From contig DAONTI010000005.1 of assembly GCA_035411585.1 (NCBI GenBank), positions 1 to 64,000 on the forward strand: a stretch of DNA of 64,000 nt, written 5' to 3'. Positions 17,295-26,494 of this stretch are shown here, piece after piece. Origin of the DNA: MWDV01 sp002070715 (lineage in GTDB: Bacteria; Verrucomicrobiota; Verrucomicrobiia; Limisphaerales; MWDV01). The notes under the pieces are model-generated. The model ran no database searches. It saw only the letters and a list, made by a program, of their open reading frames with translations, and was not told the origin of the DNA. A program made the position numbers and the translations under genes. The number at the start of each line of letters is the position of its first letter. The first letter of the stretch is position 1.

Positions 17295-17759
17295 ATGCGC
17301 CGTTTATCCTGTCTGCTCGTTCTGGTCGCCGTGGCCGCGTGGTCGCCGGCGGCATCAGCGGCGAGTGGCCGCGTCATCAAGGTGTTGCCGCACTTTCTTG
17401 ATCAACGGGGGCGGCACACGCCGTCGCCCAGTTTGTATGACCGGGATGCCTACCAAGCGCAATTGCGACGGCACCCCGAACAACGGGCCGGCATGCGGTT
17501 CGACGTGCAGTGGAAGGGACGCAGTGATTCCGGTCAACCGCTGCGGCTGCGCGTGGAACTGCGCGGCCTGGCGCGGGGCGAGTTGCCGGCGACGCATGTT
17601 CTGGAAAAGGTGGTAGCGGCCCGCACGACTTGGAGTCGCTGGACGCATCTATCCTTTACCGGTGCGGCGTATCAGGAGTTCGGCGAAGTCACCGCGTGGC
17701 GGGTGACGTTGCTGGAGGGCGAACAGGTGTTGGGACAGCAACAATCGTTTCTATGGTAG
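17295..17759 (+). CDS. Exported protein of unknown function
   Basis: 154 residues from ATG 17295. The N-terminus is a clear signal peptide (LSCLLVLVAVAAWSPAASA). The mature part has no motif I recognise but looks all-beta (MRFDVQWKGRS, LRLRVELRGLARGELP, FGEVTAWRVTLLEGEQVLG), like a small beta-sandwich that could bind a partner. Its last codons overlap the ATG of the next gene (ATGGTAG), so the two are probably translationally coupled and act together at the envelope. Confidence 0.7.
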   Translation: MRRLSCLLVLVAVAAWSPAASAASGRVIKVLPHFLDQRGRHTPSPSLYDRDAYQAQLRRHPEQRAGMRFDVQWKGRSDSGQPLRLRVELRGLARGELPATHVLEKVVAARTTWSRWTHLSFTGAAYQEFGEVTAWRVTLLEGEQVLGQQQSFLW

Positions 17760-19192
17760 GCCGGCTTCCATTGGCGCTGGGCGTGGGATTGGCCATGCTG
17801 GTCCGCGCGGTGGCCGCGCCGTTCCCCGCTTATCAAATCGGCGACGTGGCGGAGGCTGACATTGTTACGCCGGTGCCTTTGGTGCTCGCGGGCGGTGACG
17901 CTTCACCACGGGAAGCGCAAGCGCCGTCTGAACCGACGCAGTTGGTCCGGCTCCAAGTCGGCGCGGCGGCGGCGGTCGAGAGCGATTTCCTGACCACGCT
18001 GACCCAGTTGCGCAGCAATTTTTTGGTCGCCATGAAGGCGGCTTATCCGCTGACGAAAGTGACCCTCCGGAATCTGCCTTCCGACCGTTTCCGCAACCTG
18101 ACGAACCAGTTTCAGCGGGCGCATCAGAGTTTTCCCTTGGACGCGGAAATCGTGGGCATTTGGGCTTTGGGCGGCGATCACGACGCCCTCTTCCAACCTT
18201 TCGCCAAAAAACTGCGCGGCATCATGGAGCGGCCGTTGCTGCCCGACACGGCTGGGGAGGTCATTCAACCCGGGGAGCGGGTGCATTTGATTTACGGTTC
18301 AGGCGACGCCGACGCGGCGGGGGAAAACCATTGGGAAAACAACGGCTGGCGGGTGTCCCCCTCCAACTTGGTCACGTTGGGGCGGGCGCGGGAAAAATTT
18401 GTGGAAGATTTCCCCGCCCAAGAACGCGCCCGGGCGGAGTTTACCGCCTCGTTTCTGCGCGAGAATTGTTCCCTCGAATCTAGGTCCGCACCAGTCGCCC
18501 GCGCGGCGTCGGCCAAACGGACGATACATAGCCCCGATCGTTACGCTGCGGGCGAAGTTGTGGTGATGCGGGGGCAGGTCGTTGATGAGCGGGCGCTTGC
18601 CGCCCTGGCTTTGTTACGCGAAAAAGCCGCACGAGGGGAACTGCCCAGCGCCGCCGCTTACGCCCAGCAGGAAGTCCATCGCGCAAACCGGCTGAACGCA
18701 TGGTTGCTGGGCGGTATTCTGGCGTTGTCGGGCGCGTTGGTTTTGTTGGCCGCGTACGTGTGGCGTCGGCGGCAACCGGTCACTTTCCTTCCGGTGCGTT
18801 TGGGCGGCGCGGATAAAATTTTATTGGTCCCGGAAACCGCCATCGTTACCCCGCCACCCGCTCCCGCGGAGGCCGTCCCCTCCGGATTTGCCGCGCATCT
18901 GGCGCGGCTCCTGGGGCACAGCGTGGTGCAGCGTCTTTTCTCCCAGCGCGCCGGTTTACTGGACACGCAACGACTCGCGGCCGAGGAAGTGAGCGAACTG
19001 GAGCAGCGCCTGGAACAGTTGCAGACTCCATTGCAGGAACGCTGGCAAGCCTACGAACAGCGCATCGCGGAGCTGGAAAAGCAACTGGCCCAGAAAGGCG
19101 CGGAAAACCGGGAACTGTTGAAGGCTAAAATTGATCTGACCCGCCGCCAGCTCAACGCCGAACGCGCCCGGCACGACGCCATGTACAACTGA
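17753..19192 (+). CDS. Membrane protein with 7TMR-HDED-like exterior and coiled coil
   Basis: 479 residues from ATG 17753, overlapping the preceding stop. After a signal peptide (LALGVGLAMLVRAVAA), residues 25-305 recall the extracellular HDED region of PgpH-type receptors: YQIGDVAEADIVTPVPLVL at the start and AAGEVVVMRGQVVDERALAAL at the end. A single membrane helix follows (about 314-336, WLLGGILALSGALVLLAAYVW), not seven, and there is no HD phosphohydrolase domain. The cytoplasmic part ends in a long coiled coil (residues 407-479, VSELEQRLEQLQ, RIAELEKQLAQK). This would pass an outside signal to a coiled-coil partner. The HDED assignment is by eye. Confidence 0.6.
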   Translation: MVGRLPLALGVGLAMLVRAVAAPFPAYQIGDVAEADIVTPVPLVLAGGDASPREAQAPSEPTQLVRLQVGAAAAVESDFLTTLTQLRSNFLVAMKAAYPLTKVTLRNLPSDRFRNLTNQFQRAHQSFPLDAEIVGIWALGGDHDALFQPFAKKLRGIMERPLLPDTAGEVIQPGERVHLIYGSGDADAAGENHWENNGWRVSPSNLVTLGRAREKFVEDFPAQERARAEFTASFLRENCSLESRSAPVARAASAKRTIHSPDRYAAGEVVVMRGQVVDERALAALALLREKAARGELPSAAAYAQQEVHRANRLNAWLLGGILALSGALVLLAAYVWRRRQPVTFLPVRLGGADKILLVPETAIVTPPPAPAEAVPSGFAAHLARLLGHSVVQRLFSQRAGLLDTQRLAAEEVSELEQRLEQLQTPLQERWQAYEQRIAELEKQLAQKGAENRELLKAKIDLTRRQLNAERARHDAMYN

Positions 19193-19209
19193 ACGCGCCG
19201 CGGCGCGTT
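19192..19209. terminator. Palindrome between convergent genes
   Basis: A perfect 18-base palindrome, AACGCGCCGCGGCGCGTT, begins at the last base of the coiled-coil gene and lies between it and the convergent TPR gene. Its position suggests a bidirectional transcription stop, although no T-tract follows. Confidence 0.35.
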
Positions 19210-19243
19210 TCACGCCGGCAAAATTTCCGTCCCGCTCCGGACT

Positions 19244-20521
19244 TTACAATTTTTCCTCCCCGGCTGCCGCCGCCTGTTGCTCCTGCGTTTTCAAAGCCAG
19301 CTCGTAACACTGCAGTGCGTCCTGATGGCGCGCGAGACGATTACACAACCCGCCCTTGTGCAGGTAGGCCATCGTGAACGTTTCGTCCGCGGCGATGGCG
19401 CGGTCGTAACACGCCAGAGCGGCTTCCGGTTGCTGGGTCTGCTCCAAGGCCAGGCCTTTGCGAACCATGGCTTCGGGATGTTGCGGATCAAGTTTCAAGG
19501 CGGCCTCAATGCACGTCAGCGCTTCCTCGGGACGCTGTAAATCCAGTAAAACCTGCCCTTTGCCCAACAGAAGTTCGATTTGAGCGGCTCGATGGTCGGC
19601 GGCTTTTTGTTCCGCATCTTCCGCTGGCGGAGGGAGGGGCGCCGGGGCAAGTACCGGAGATTCGGCGGGGGTCACGCGTGGAGCAGCCGATGGCGGCAAC
19701 TGCTCAAATTGTTGAATCCGTTTCTCCAGTTTTTCGATCACGCTCAGCAAGCGGGCGTTGGCCGATTCCGTGACGTCCAGCGGTCCGGGCGAACCCGTTC
19801 CGGGACCGAGCGCGGGGAAGTTGGGATTCACGCCCAAAGCGGGGGGCAAGGACCCGCCCGGGCCCAACTGGGTCAGCCGTCCGGCGACGCGGGTTTGCAT
19901 CCAAGCGATGGCCAGCCCGCCCAGCAATCCCACGCCCGCGAAGATGGCGGCAAAGGTCAGCATCAGTCGGTGCATCCGTTGCCAGGCATCCAGGGTGCGC
20001 TGTTGTTCGGTGGCCAGTGCTTGTTCCAGCTTCTGCATCTGGCGGGTGAGCGCCTCGGCATGCCGTGCCGCCGCCGCCTCGGTTTCCTGCCGATTGCGTT
20101 CGATGGCCAGTTGCGTGGCGTGGAGCTGTTCCTGAACTTGCAGATAAGCGCGCAGCATCTCGTGCGAGTTCGTCGTCTCGGGTTCAGCTGGCGCGGGCAA
20201 ATCGGATTGAGCAAAAACCATCAGCGCAGAGGTCAGCAACAGTCCCGCCACGGCGGCGAACAATTGTCCGGTGCGGCTGCGGCGGATGGAGTTTCTGCTG
20301 GCGCGAGTGGCTTGCTGGGAAAACGACGATGTCGCGGACCAAGACTCGACCGGGATGGCGGAGTGGGGGGATGCCGAGGAGTTTGGCGCCTCGACAATTT
20401 GTTCGGTCAAAACGGGAATGTCGTGCCGTTGCCCTCCACGATCGGGCACGAGGCCAGCCACCCGCGGTCCGGGACCGGTGCTGTCGGCGAACTGGAAAAT
20501 CCCAAATTGCGCGTTGTTCAT
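19244..20521 (-). CDS. TPR protein with two transmembrane helices
   Basis: 425 residues from ATG 20521; the frame is open to 20593 but this ATG begins MNNAQFGIFQF. Two hydrophobic helices (LFAAVAGLLLTSALMVFA, about 86-103, and FAAIFAGVGLLGGLAIAWM, about 186-208) flank a coiled-coil loop (QVQEQLHATQLAIERNRQE). A Pro-rich linker leads to at least three TPRs at the C-terminus (GKGQVLLDLQRPEEALTCIE, RKGLALEQTQQPEAALACYD, HKGGLCNRLARHQDALQCYE). It is probably a scaffold for protein complexes at the inner membrane. No partner can be inferred. Confidence 0.75.
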   Translation of the reverse strand: MNNAQFGIFQFADSTGPGPRVAGLVPDRGGQRHDIPVLTEQIVEAPNSSASPHSAIPVESWSATSSFSQQATRASRNSIRRSRTGQLFAAVAGLLLTSALMVFAQSDLPAPAEPETTNSHEMLRAYLQVQEQLHATQLAIERNRQETEAAAARHAEALTRQMQKLEQALATEQQRTLDAWQRMHRLMLTFAAIFAGVGLLGGLAIAWMQTRVAGRLTQLGPGGSLPPALGVNPNFPALGPGTGSPGPLDVTESANARLLSVIEKLEKRIQQFEQLPPSAAPRVTPAESPVLAPAPLPPPAEDAEQKAADHRAAQIELLLGKGQVLLDLQRPEEALTCIEAALKLDPQHPEAMVRKGLALEQTQQPEAALACYDRAIAADETFTMAYLHKGGLCNRLARHQDALQCYELALKTQEQQAAAAGEEKL

Positions 20522-20647
20522 GTCAGGCTGAAAGCGAGGCTGTAATCCGGTCGGTCCTTTGTCAAGACGGGGAGTTATGCAATTTCTTCGCACGGTTTGG
20601 CCCGTTGGACCTGTTCGCCGGGGTTCGGTTGCGCCCGCCTTGGGGCA

Positions 20648-22042
20648 TCAATCTTCCGGGCGTTCCCCGGGCGGCGCCATCTTCACCAGTTTGGGATGAA
20701 ACTCGCCCAGAATGGTCACCAAATCACTTTGTGCCGCCATCACCTCCCGGATGTTTTTATAGACCATTGGGACTTCATCCAACCCAGCGGAAATCAGGGT
20801 CACCCCTTTCGCGCGCAGAAACCGGTTCACCTCTTTCCAATTGAATTTTTTCTTGGCGGCCGCGCGGCTCATCACCCGGCCCGCGCCGTGCGCCGCAGAG
20901 TTGAGCGATGCGGGATGTCCCCGACCTTGGACCACGAAAGCCGGCGACGCCATGGATCCGGGGATGATGCCCAACACCCCTGCGTCCGCGGGCGTCGCGC
21001 CCTTGCGATGCACGATGACATCGCGTGCCGCTCCGTCAATCACATGCCGCTCTTTCCAGGCAAAATTATGATGGTTTTCCAAATCGAGCAGCACTTGGGC
21101 GCCCAGATGTGCCGTCAGATGGCGGTGAATGAGCGCGTGATTCGCCGCCGCGTAACGCCCCATCAATTCCATGGCCGCCCAGTATTCCTGACCAAGGTGT
21201 GAATCGAGGGACAGCCAGGCCAGGCGTTTCAGTTCCCGGGGCAGATCAGGGGATTGTTCAACGGCCCGTTTGCTGTAGTAATCGCACACGGCGGCCCCCG
21301 TGCCGCGGCTGCCGCTGTGCGAAAGCAGCGCCACGTATTCGCCGGGTGGCAGATCGTGTATTGGTTCGTGCGCCGTGAAGAGTCCGAATTCCACAAAATG
21401 ATTGCCGCTGCCGCTGGTGCCCAATTGCGCCCAAGCGCGGTCCTTGTTCTCCCGGGTTACCGGACTGACATGCCAATCCGCGTCCAGCACCTCGTGCTGC
21501 CGGCGCTGACGAAAATTCGCGCCCACGCCGAAGCGCGTTTCGGCCTGGATGGCGCGAATGAAACGTTCCGCCCGGCGCTCCAAATCGCGCGGCGGCACAT
21601 CCCACACCGTCATTTTCACGCGGCAGGCGATGTCCACGCCCACCGCGTAAGGAATCACCACGTTGTCCGTGGCCAGCACGCCGCCGATGGGCAGTCCGTA
21701 GCCCACGTGCGCGTCCGGCATCAACGCACCCGCCACCGTCACTGGCAGCCGGCACGCCTGTTCCATTTGCATCACCGCCTCCGGTTCCAATCCGTGCCCC
21801 CACAGGCGATATTTCACCGGTTCGGCGCGCGGCGGAGGCGGTGCGTTCAATAGGGATTTGGCGAATGCGCCTCGCAGCGGGTCGTTCACAAAATTTTCCG
21901 GACAAGCGATGACCGCCCGCACTTCCGTTTCCAGCCGGGCCTTGTCGCCGCCCGCCAGGAGAAAGCGTTGAATGAAATCCATGCCGCGCCGGGTGGCTTC
22001 CCCCTGCGGCACGTTCAAACGGAACAGATCTTGGGCGTTCAT
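20648..22042 (-). CDS. rtcB: RtcB-family RNA ligase
   Basis: 464 residues. RtcB joins 2',3'-cyclic phosphate or 3'-phosphate RNA ends to 5'-OH ends using GTP and Mn. Seen in order: MPDAHVGYGLPIGGVLAT, GVDIACRVKMT (metal Cys), GTSGSGNHFVEFG, LLSHSGSRGTG, ENHHNFAW, VHRKGATPA, GIIPGSMASPAFVV and LNSAAHGAGRVMSR with the guanylylated His. All core motifs are present, so it should be active. No RtcA cyclase, RtcR regulator or archease is adjacent. It is divergent from the glycerate kinase gene across about 110 bases. Confidence 0.92.
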   Translation of the reverse strand: MNAQDLFRLNVPQGEATRRGMDFIQRFLLAGGDKARLETEVRAVIACPENFVNDPLRGAFAKSLLNAPPPPRAEPVKYRLWGHGLEPEAVMQMEQACRLPVTVAGALMPDAHVGYGLPIGGVLATDNVVIPYAVGVDIACRVKMTVWDVPPRDLERRAERFIRAIQAETRFGVGANFRQRRQHEVLDADWHVSPVTRENKDRAWAQLGTSGSGNHFVEFGLFTAHEPIHDLPPGEYVALLSHSGSRGTGAAVCDYYSKRAVEQSPDLPRELKRLAWLSLDSHLGQEYWAAMELMGRYAAANHALIHRHLTAHLGAQVLLDLENHHNFAWKERHVIDGAARDVIVHRKGATPADAGVLGIIPGSMASPAFVVQGRGHPASLNSAAHGAGRVMSRAAAKKKFNWKEVNRFLRAKGVTLISAGLDEVPMVYKNIREVMAAQSDLVTILGEFHPKLVKMAPPGERPED

Positions 22043-22154
22043 CTCGATCCCGTCTTACGATACCCCCGAATGACGCAAGGCAGAAGCCCAATTCTGTTGG
22101 AGCCGCACCCCGTTTTCAGTTGCGCCTGCGGCAGTGGAAAGCCATAAGAGCCGC

Positions 22155-23309
22155 ATGTCGTATGGTGTTTTGATCGCCCCTGATAAATTCAAAGGCACTC
22201 TGACCGCCCGGGAAGCGGCCCGCGCCATGGCCCGGGGATGGGCCCGGACGCGCCCGACTGACACGGTGGAAATTTTCCCGATCAGCGATGGCGGCGACGG
22301 GTTCGGGGAGACGCTGGGGGAACTCGTGGGCGCGCAACGCCGGCGGGTGCGCACCGTCAACGCCGCGCATCAGCCCTGCACCGCGGCGTGGTGGTGGGAC
22401 GCCCGACGGAAGACGGCCATCATTGAGTCGGCCCGCGTCATTGGGCTGGCCATGCTGCCGCCCGGGAAATTTCATCCGTTTGACCTCGACACATTCGGGC
22501 TTGGCGCTGTTGTGCGGCAGGCTGTGAAGGAGGGTGCGGAGCATTGCGTCATCGGCATTGGCGGCAGCAGCACCAACGATGGCGGCTTCGGGCTGGCGCG
22601 GTCGCTAGGCTGGCGGTTTTTGGATGCGAACGGACGGGAGCTCGAGCGTTGGACGGAACTGGATTCTCTCGCGCGCCTTGTGCGTCCCCCCCGGCGGCGC
22701 TGGTTCAAATCGTGGGTCGTCGCGGTGGACGTGCGCAATCCTTTGCTCGGGGCGCGGGGGGCGACACGGGTTTATGGTCCGCAGAAAGGATTGCGGCCCG
22801 CCGATTTTCCCGTGGCGGAACGGTGCCTGAAACGGCTGTCGTTCGTGGCGCAGCAAGCCCGGTTCACGGTATCCCCGGCGAACCGGTCGCAACGCCTGAA
22901 GCCCGGCCGGCACACGCAACCGGGGGCCGGGGCGGCCGGGGGTCTTGGCTTTGGGTTGACACTGTTTTTCGGGGCGCGTTTCACGCCCGGATTTGACCTG
23001 ATCGCCCAGCGGGGCGGGCTGGCCGGTCGTTTGGCGCGGGCGGATCTGGTCGTGACAGGGGAAGGCGCGATGGATCGTTCCACGCTGATGGGTAAGGGCG
23101 CGGGGCAGGTGGCCGCGTGGTGCCGGGCCAGGGACATTCCGTGTGTGGCGTTGGCGGGCGCGCTCGAACGCTCGCCGCAACTGGCGCGTCATTTCACCCG
23201 GCTCCACGCCTTGACCGATTTGACGACGGTCGCGGAAGCCAAAGCCCGGGCGGCGTTCTGGCTGGAACGCCTGGCGGCCCACGCGGCGGGTCAATCAGCT
23301 CTCGTTTAA
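22155..23309 (+). CDS. Glycerate kinase
   Basis: 384 residues from ATG 22155. Matches the GarK/GlxK family: LIAPDKFKGTLTAREAARAM, ISDGGDGFGETL, IGIGGSSTNDGGFG, and DLVVTGEGAMDRSTLMGKG. It phosphorylates D-glycerate (mostly at C2 in this family), feeding glyoxylate, glucarate or serine breakdown into glycolysis. No tartronate semialdehyde reductase is nearby. The stretch TVSPANRSQRLKPGRHTQPG (about residue 240) looks like a variable loop. Length is normal for the family. Confidence 0.9.
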   Translation: MSYGVLIAPDKFKGTLTAREAARAMARGWARTRPTDTVEIFPISDGGDGFGETLGELVGAQRRRVRTVNAAHQPCTAAWWWDARRKTAIIESARVIGLAMLPPGKFHPFDLDTFGLGAVVRQAVKEGAEHCVIGIGGSSTNDGGFGLARSLGWRFLDANGRELERWTELDSLARLVRPPRRRWFKSWVVAVDVRNPLLGARGATRVYGPQKGLRPADFPVAERCLKRLSFVAQQARFTVSPANRSQRLKPGRHTQPGAGAAGGLGFGLTLFFGARFTPGFDLIAQRGGLAGRLARADLVVTGEGAMDRSTLMGKGAGQVAAWCRARDIPCVALAGALERSPQLARHFTRLHALTDLTTVAEAKARAAFWLERLAAHAAGQSALV

Positions 23310-23439
23310 GGAGGGTGGAAAACCAACGCGGTCGCGCCATCCATCGCTGATGCGCTCGGATGAAGGTGATTCTTCAGCGGCCATTTCCTGTTCTGGTTTT
23401 GTCGCTTGCGCCTCAAGCGCCTGCGGCTAACGTCCGGTT

Positions 23440-24264
23440 ATGCAGCTCGAAGATCATTTGGGTGACATCATCCGCAAGGGACGCTTGATGGCGGGCGTTT
23501 CCGCCGCCGCCGCGGCCCGCGCCGCAAATTTAACCGAAACCGAACTCGCGACTCTGGAAGAATCCGGTCAATGGAGCGGTCCGCCGCCCCAATGGGATGC
23601 CCTGGCGCCGTTGATTGGGTTGGATGCAACGAAGTTGAAAAGTATCGCGGCGGGGTGGCAACCGGTCGCGAACGATCTGGCGCGGTGGCGCGAACTGAGG
23701 CAGTTCACCACCAGCGACGGGGGCATGGCGGTCAACTGTTATCTGATCTGGGACATGGAGACGCGCGCGGCGGCGTTGTTCGACACGGGCTGGAGTGCGG
23801 CGGAAGTCCTCACCACCATTGCAAAAAACCAATTGGCTTTGTGCCACCTGTTCATCACGCATACGCACCAGGATCATATTGCCGCCGTCGCCGAGGTGCG
23901 GCGTGCGTTTCCGGAAGTGACCTTGCACAACGATGCGAAAAATCCGCTCGCTCCGGCGGATGCCACAGCGAGCGCGAGTGTGTCATTGGGGCGTCTGCGG
24001 ATTACCCATCGCAGCACACCCGGACATGCGCCCGACGGCGTCACGTATCTCATTCACAACTGGCCGGAGGACGCGCCGCCGGTGGCCATCGTCGGGGACG
24101 CGATCTTTGCCGGTTCCATGGGACGCGGCAATCAATCGTGGGCGCTTGCCCGGGAGAAGGTGCGCGCCCACATCCTCACCCTGCCTGGGGAAACCCTGCT
24201 GTGCCCCGGCCACGGGCCCGTGACCACCGTCGCCGAAGAACGCGCGCACAATCCGTTTTTCTAA
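23440..24264 (+). CDS. XRE-type HTH fused to metallo-beta-lactamase-fold hydrolase
   Basis: 274 residues. Residues 8-55 resemble an XRE/Cro helix-turn-helix (IIRKGRLMAGVSAAAAARAA, LTETELATLEESG). Residues 85-274 are a metallo-beta-lactamase fold in the glyoxalase II/MBL hydrolase style: CYLIWDMETRAAALFDTGW, FITHTHQDHIAAV (zinc motif), HRSTPGHAPDGVTYLI, IVGDAIFAGSMG, and LCPGHGPVTTV. Zinc ligands His, His, Asp, His, His and Asp are all visible. It could be an enzyme that regulates its own gene or a thioester hydrolase with a stabilising helical cap; DNA contact is uncertain because the HTH is short. Confidence 0.8.
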   Translation: MQLEDHLGDIIRKGRLMAGVSAAAAARAANLTETELATLEESGQWSGPPPQWDALAPLIGLDATKLKSIAAGWQPVANDLARWRELRQFTTSDGGMAVNCYLIWDMETRAAALFDTGWSAAEVLTTIAKNQLALCHLFITHTHQDHIAAVAEVRRAFPEVTLHNDAKNPLAPADATASASVSLGRLRITHRSTPGHAPDGVTYLIHNWPEDAPPVAIVGDAIFAGSMGRGNQSWALAREKVRAHILTLPGETLLCPGHGPVTTVAEERAHNPFF

Positions 24265-24396
24265 CAAGCGGCTTCAGGCCGCTCCACGCCGTGGCGGACA
24301 CGGCCATTGAATCAAAAGCCCGACTGGGCCGAGGGGCGATGAATCTGAGTTCGATTGCAGGCTCGACACGCGGCGGCCATCGGCCAGACTGTCGGC

Positions 24397-25194
24397 ATGA
24401 AGAATAAATCGCTTCTATCCGGGCTTCTGCTGGCCGCCGCCGCCGCGCTTCTCATTCTGACGGTTAACGGTTTTGCCCAGCCGACGGCAGAGACTTGGCA
24501 AACTCTTTTCAACGGCAAGGACCTCACCGGGTGGACGCCGAAAATTAAAGGCTATGAACTCGGGGAAAATTTCGCGAACACGTTCCGCGTGGAAAACGGC
24601 ATATTGCGCGTGGTCTATGACGGGTACGAGAAATTCGACAACCGGTTTGGCCACCTCTTCTACCAGATTCCCTTTTCGAATTATGTGTTGCGGGTGGAAT
24701 ACCGCTTCGTTGGCGAGCAGGTGCCGGGCGGGCCGGGGTGGGCCTGGCGCAACAGCGGGGTGATGATTCATTCCCAGTCTCCGGCCACGATGGCCAAGGA
24801 TCAGGATTTCCCGGTCTCGATTGAGGTCCAACTGCTCGGCGGCGACGGCCAGCACGCGCGTCCGACGGGCAATCTCTGTTCGCCCGGCACGCATGTCGTG
24901 ATGAAGGGGAAACTCATCACCCAGCACTGCACGGACTCGCGCTCCAAAACGTTTCATGGCGATCAATGGGTCACAGCGGAAGTTGAAGCGCATGGTTTCG
25001 GTCGGATTATTCATCGCATCAACGGCGAAACGGTCCTGGAATACGAACAGCCGCAGTTGGATCCGGGAGACAATGACGCCCGGAAACTTATCAAGGATGG
25101 AAACGTCGCGCTGCATGGTGGCTACATTTCCCTCCAGTCGGAGAGTCATCCGGTTGAATTCCGCAAGATCGAGATCCGGGTGTTGCCGGAATAA
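24397..25194 (+). CDS. Secreted DUF1080 (3-keto-disaccharide hydrolase-like) protein
   Basis: 265 residues. Signal peptide MKNKSLLSGLLLAAAAALLI. The mature protein is a DUF1080 concanavalin-like sandwich: WQTLFNGKDLTGW at the start, YVLRVEYRFVG, WAWRNSGVMIHSQSP, and GYISLQSESHPVEFRKIEIRV-type ending. Some DUF1080 proteins hydrolyse 3-keto-glycosides. It lies upstream of the ABC permease, binding protein and isomerase on the same strand and may release the sugar they handle, but a 260-base gap leaves co-transcription open. Confidence 0.88.
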   Translation: MKNKSLLSGLLLAAAAALLILTVNGFAQPTAETWQTLFNGKDLTGWTPKIKGYELGENFANTFRVENGILRVVYDGYEKFDNRFGHLFYQIPFSNYVLRVEYRFVGEQVPGGPGWAWRNSGVMIHSQSPATMAKDQDFPVSIEVQLLGGDGQHARPTGNLCSPGTHVVMKGKLITQHCTDSRSKTFHGDQWVTAEVEAHGFGRIIHRINGETVLEYEQPQLDPGDNDARKLIKDGNVALHGGYISLQSESHPVEFRKIEIRVLPE

Positions 25195-25454
25195 TCCGGC
25201 CATCTGCCTGACGCATTACCGGCATGCGTTCCCGCAGTGAGAAAAGCCGTTTTCCGAACCGGCAACGGCCCTTGTTGGGCGGGCATTGCCAGCGGAAAAT
25301 CACTGCCGACTCCGGGCAGTCCGTCTCCATGTCGCATCCACCGGTGCCGTAGTCAGGGCTTGAAGTGTCCGGAGGTCTTCGCTGAATATGCGCGGGCGGT
25401 TGCCGCGGGAAACCCCGTTGCGCCGCGCGTGCATTATTCATTGGTGACCAGGCT

Positions 25455-26453
25455 ATGAATCCAAGTGAAAAGGCGGCATCGTCTCATCCGGTTATTCGGA
25501 CGCTGACCAGTCCGGCTGGCCGGGCTTTACTGGCGCTGTTGCTGGTTTTGTTGGTGGGGTTGATTTTCAACGCGGACGGCGCTTTTTTCCGGCCCGGAAC
25601 GCATCGTGACGCGCTGCGCCAGGCCTCGGTATATGGGATTCTCGCGTGCGGACTCACGCTGGTCATCATCACGGCGGGCATTGATCTCGCCGTCGGGAGC
25701 GTGCTGGCGCTGGTGGCGGTTTGCGGTGCCAAGATGGCCATTCACTGGCACTGGCCGGCGGTGGTGGTGGTGGTGGCCAGCCTGCTCGTGGGCGCGGCGT
25801 GCGGTGGCACCTGCGGTTTCGTGGCGGCGCGCCTGCGCGTGCAACCGTTCATCGCCACGCTGGCCATGATGGTCTTCGCGCGCGGCCTGGCCAAATACGC
25901 CTCCGGCGGCATGAAAGTGTCCCGGTCGTTCGGAGGGGAATTCGTGGATCTCCCGCCGTTGTTTGCCTTCATTGACAAGCGCATCTTGGGAGACAACGTC
26001 TCGATGGTGTCGGTGATCTTTTTGGGATGCGTGGTGCTGGCGTGGCTGGCGCTGGACCGGCATCGTTGGGGGCGGCAACTCTACGCGATCGGCGGCAATG
26101 AAGACGCGGCGCGTTTGTCGGGCGTGCCCGTGGTCGCGGCCAAGGCGGCGGCGTATGTGGCGTCGGGGGTGTTTGCCGCCATTGCGGGTTTGTGCCAGGC
26201 CGCACAGGAACAGCAGGGGGATCCCGAAACCGGGGGCGGCTATGAATTGATCGCCATTGCCATGGTTGTCATTGGCGGCACCAGCCTGATGGGCGGGCGG
26301 GGCGGCATGGGGTTGACGTTGCTGGGTGTGCTCACGATCGGTTATCTGGAAAAAATCCTCAGTATCAATGCCGTCCCCGAAGCGGGCCGGCTCATGCTTA
26401 CCGGTTTGATTATCGTCGTTGCCGTATTGACTCAGCGGCGGCGACCGGCTTGA
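25455..26453 (+). CDS. RbsC-type sugar ABC transporter permease
   Basis: 332 residues with eight to ten hydrophobic segments. Matches the RbsC/BPD_transp_2 family: ILACGLTLVIITAGIDLAVGS, FIATLAMMVFARGLA, YAIGGNEDAARLSGVPV, and GGTSLMGGRGGMGLTLLGV. It forms the membrane channel of a CUT2 sugar importer. Its stop overlaps a possible TTG start of the binding-protein gene, indicating coupling. The ATPase (RbsA type) normally in this operon is absent from the window. Confidence 0.92.
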   Translation: MNPSEKAASSHPVIRTLTSPAGRALLALLLVLLVGLIFNADGAFFRPGTHRDALRQASVYGILACGLTLVIITAGIDLAVGSVLALVAVCGAKMAIHWHWPAVVVVVASLLVGAACGGTCGFVAARLRVQPFIATLAMMVFARGLAKYASGGMKVSRSFGGEFVDLPPLFAFIDKRILGDNVSMVSVIFLGCVVLAWLALDRHRWGRQLYAIGGNEDAARLSGVPVVAAKAAAYVASGVFAAIAGLCQAAQEQQGDPETGGGYELIAIAMVVIGGTSLMGGRGGMGLTLLGVLTIGYLEKILSINAVPEAGRLMLTGLIIVVAVLTQRRRPA

Positions 26454-26494
26454 ATACGGGCTCAGAGAATCAACGCTGGTACGACCATACGCAC

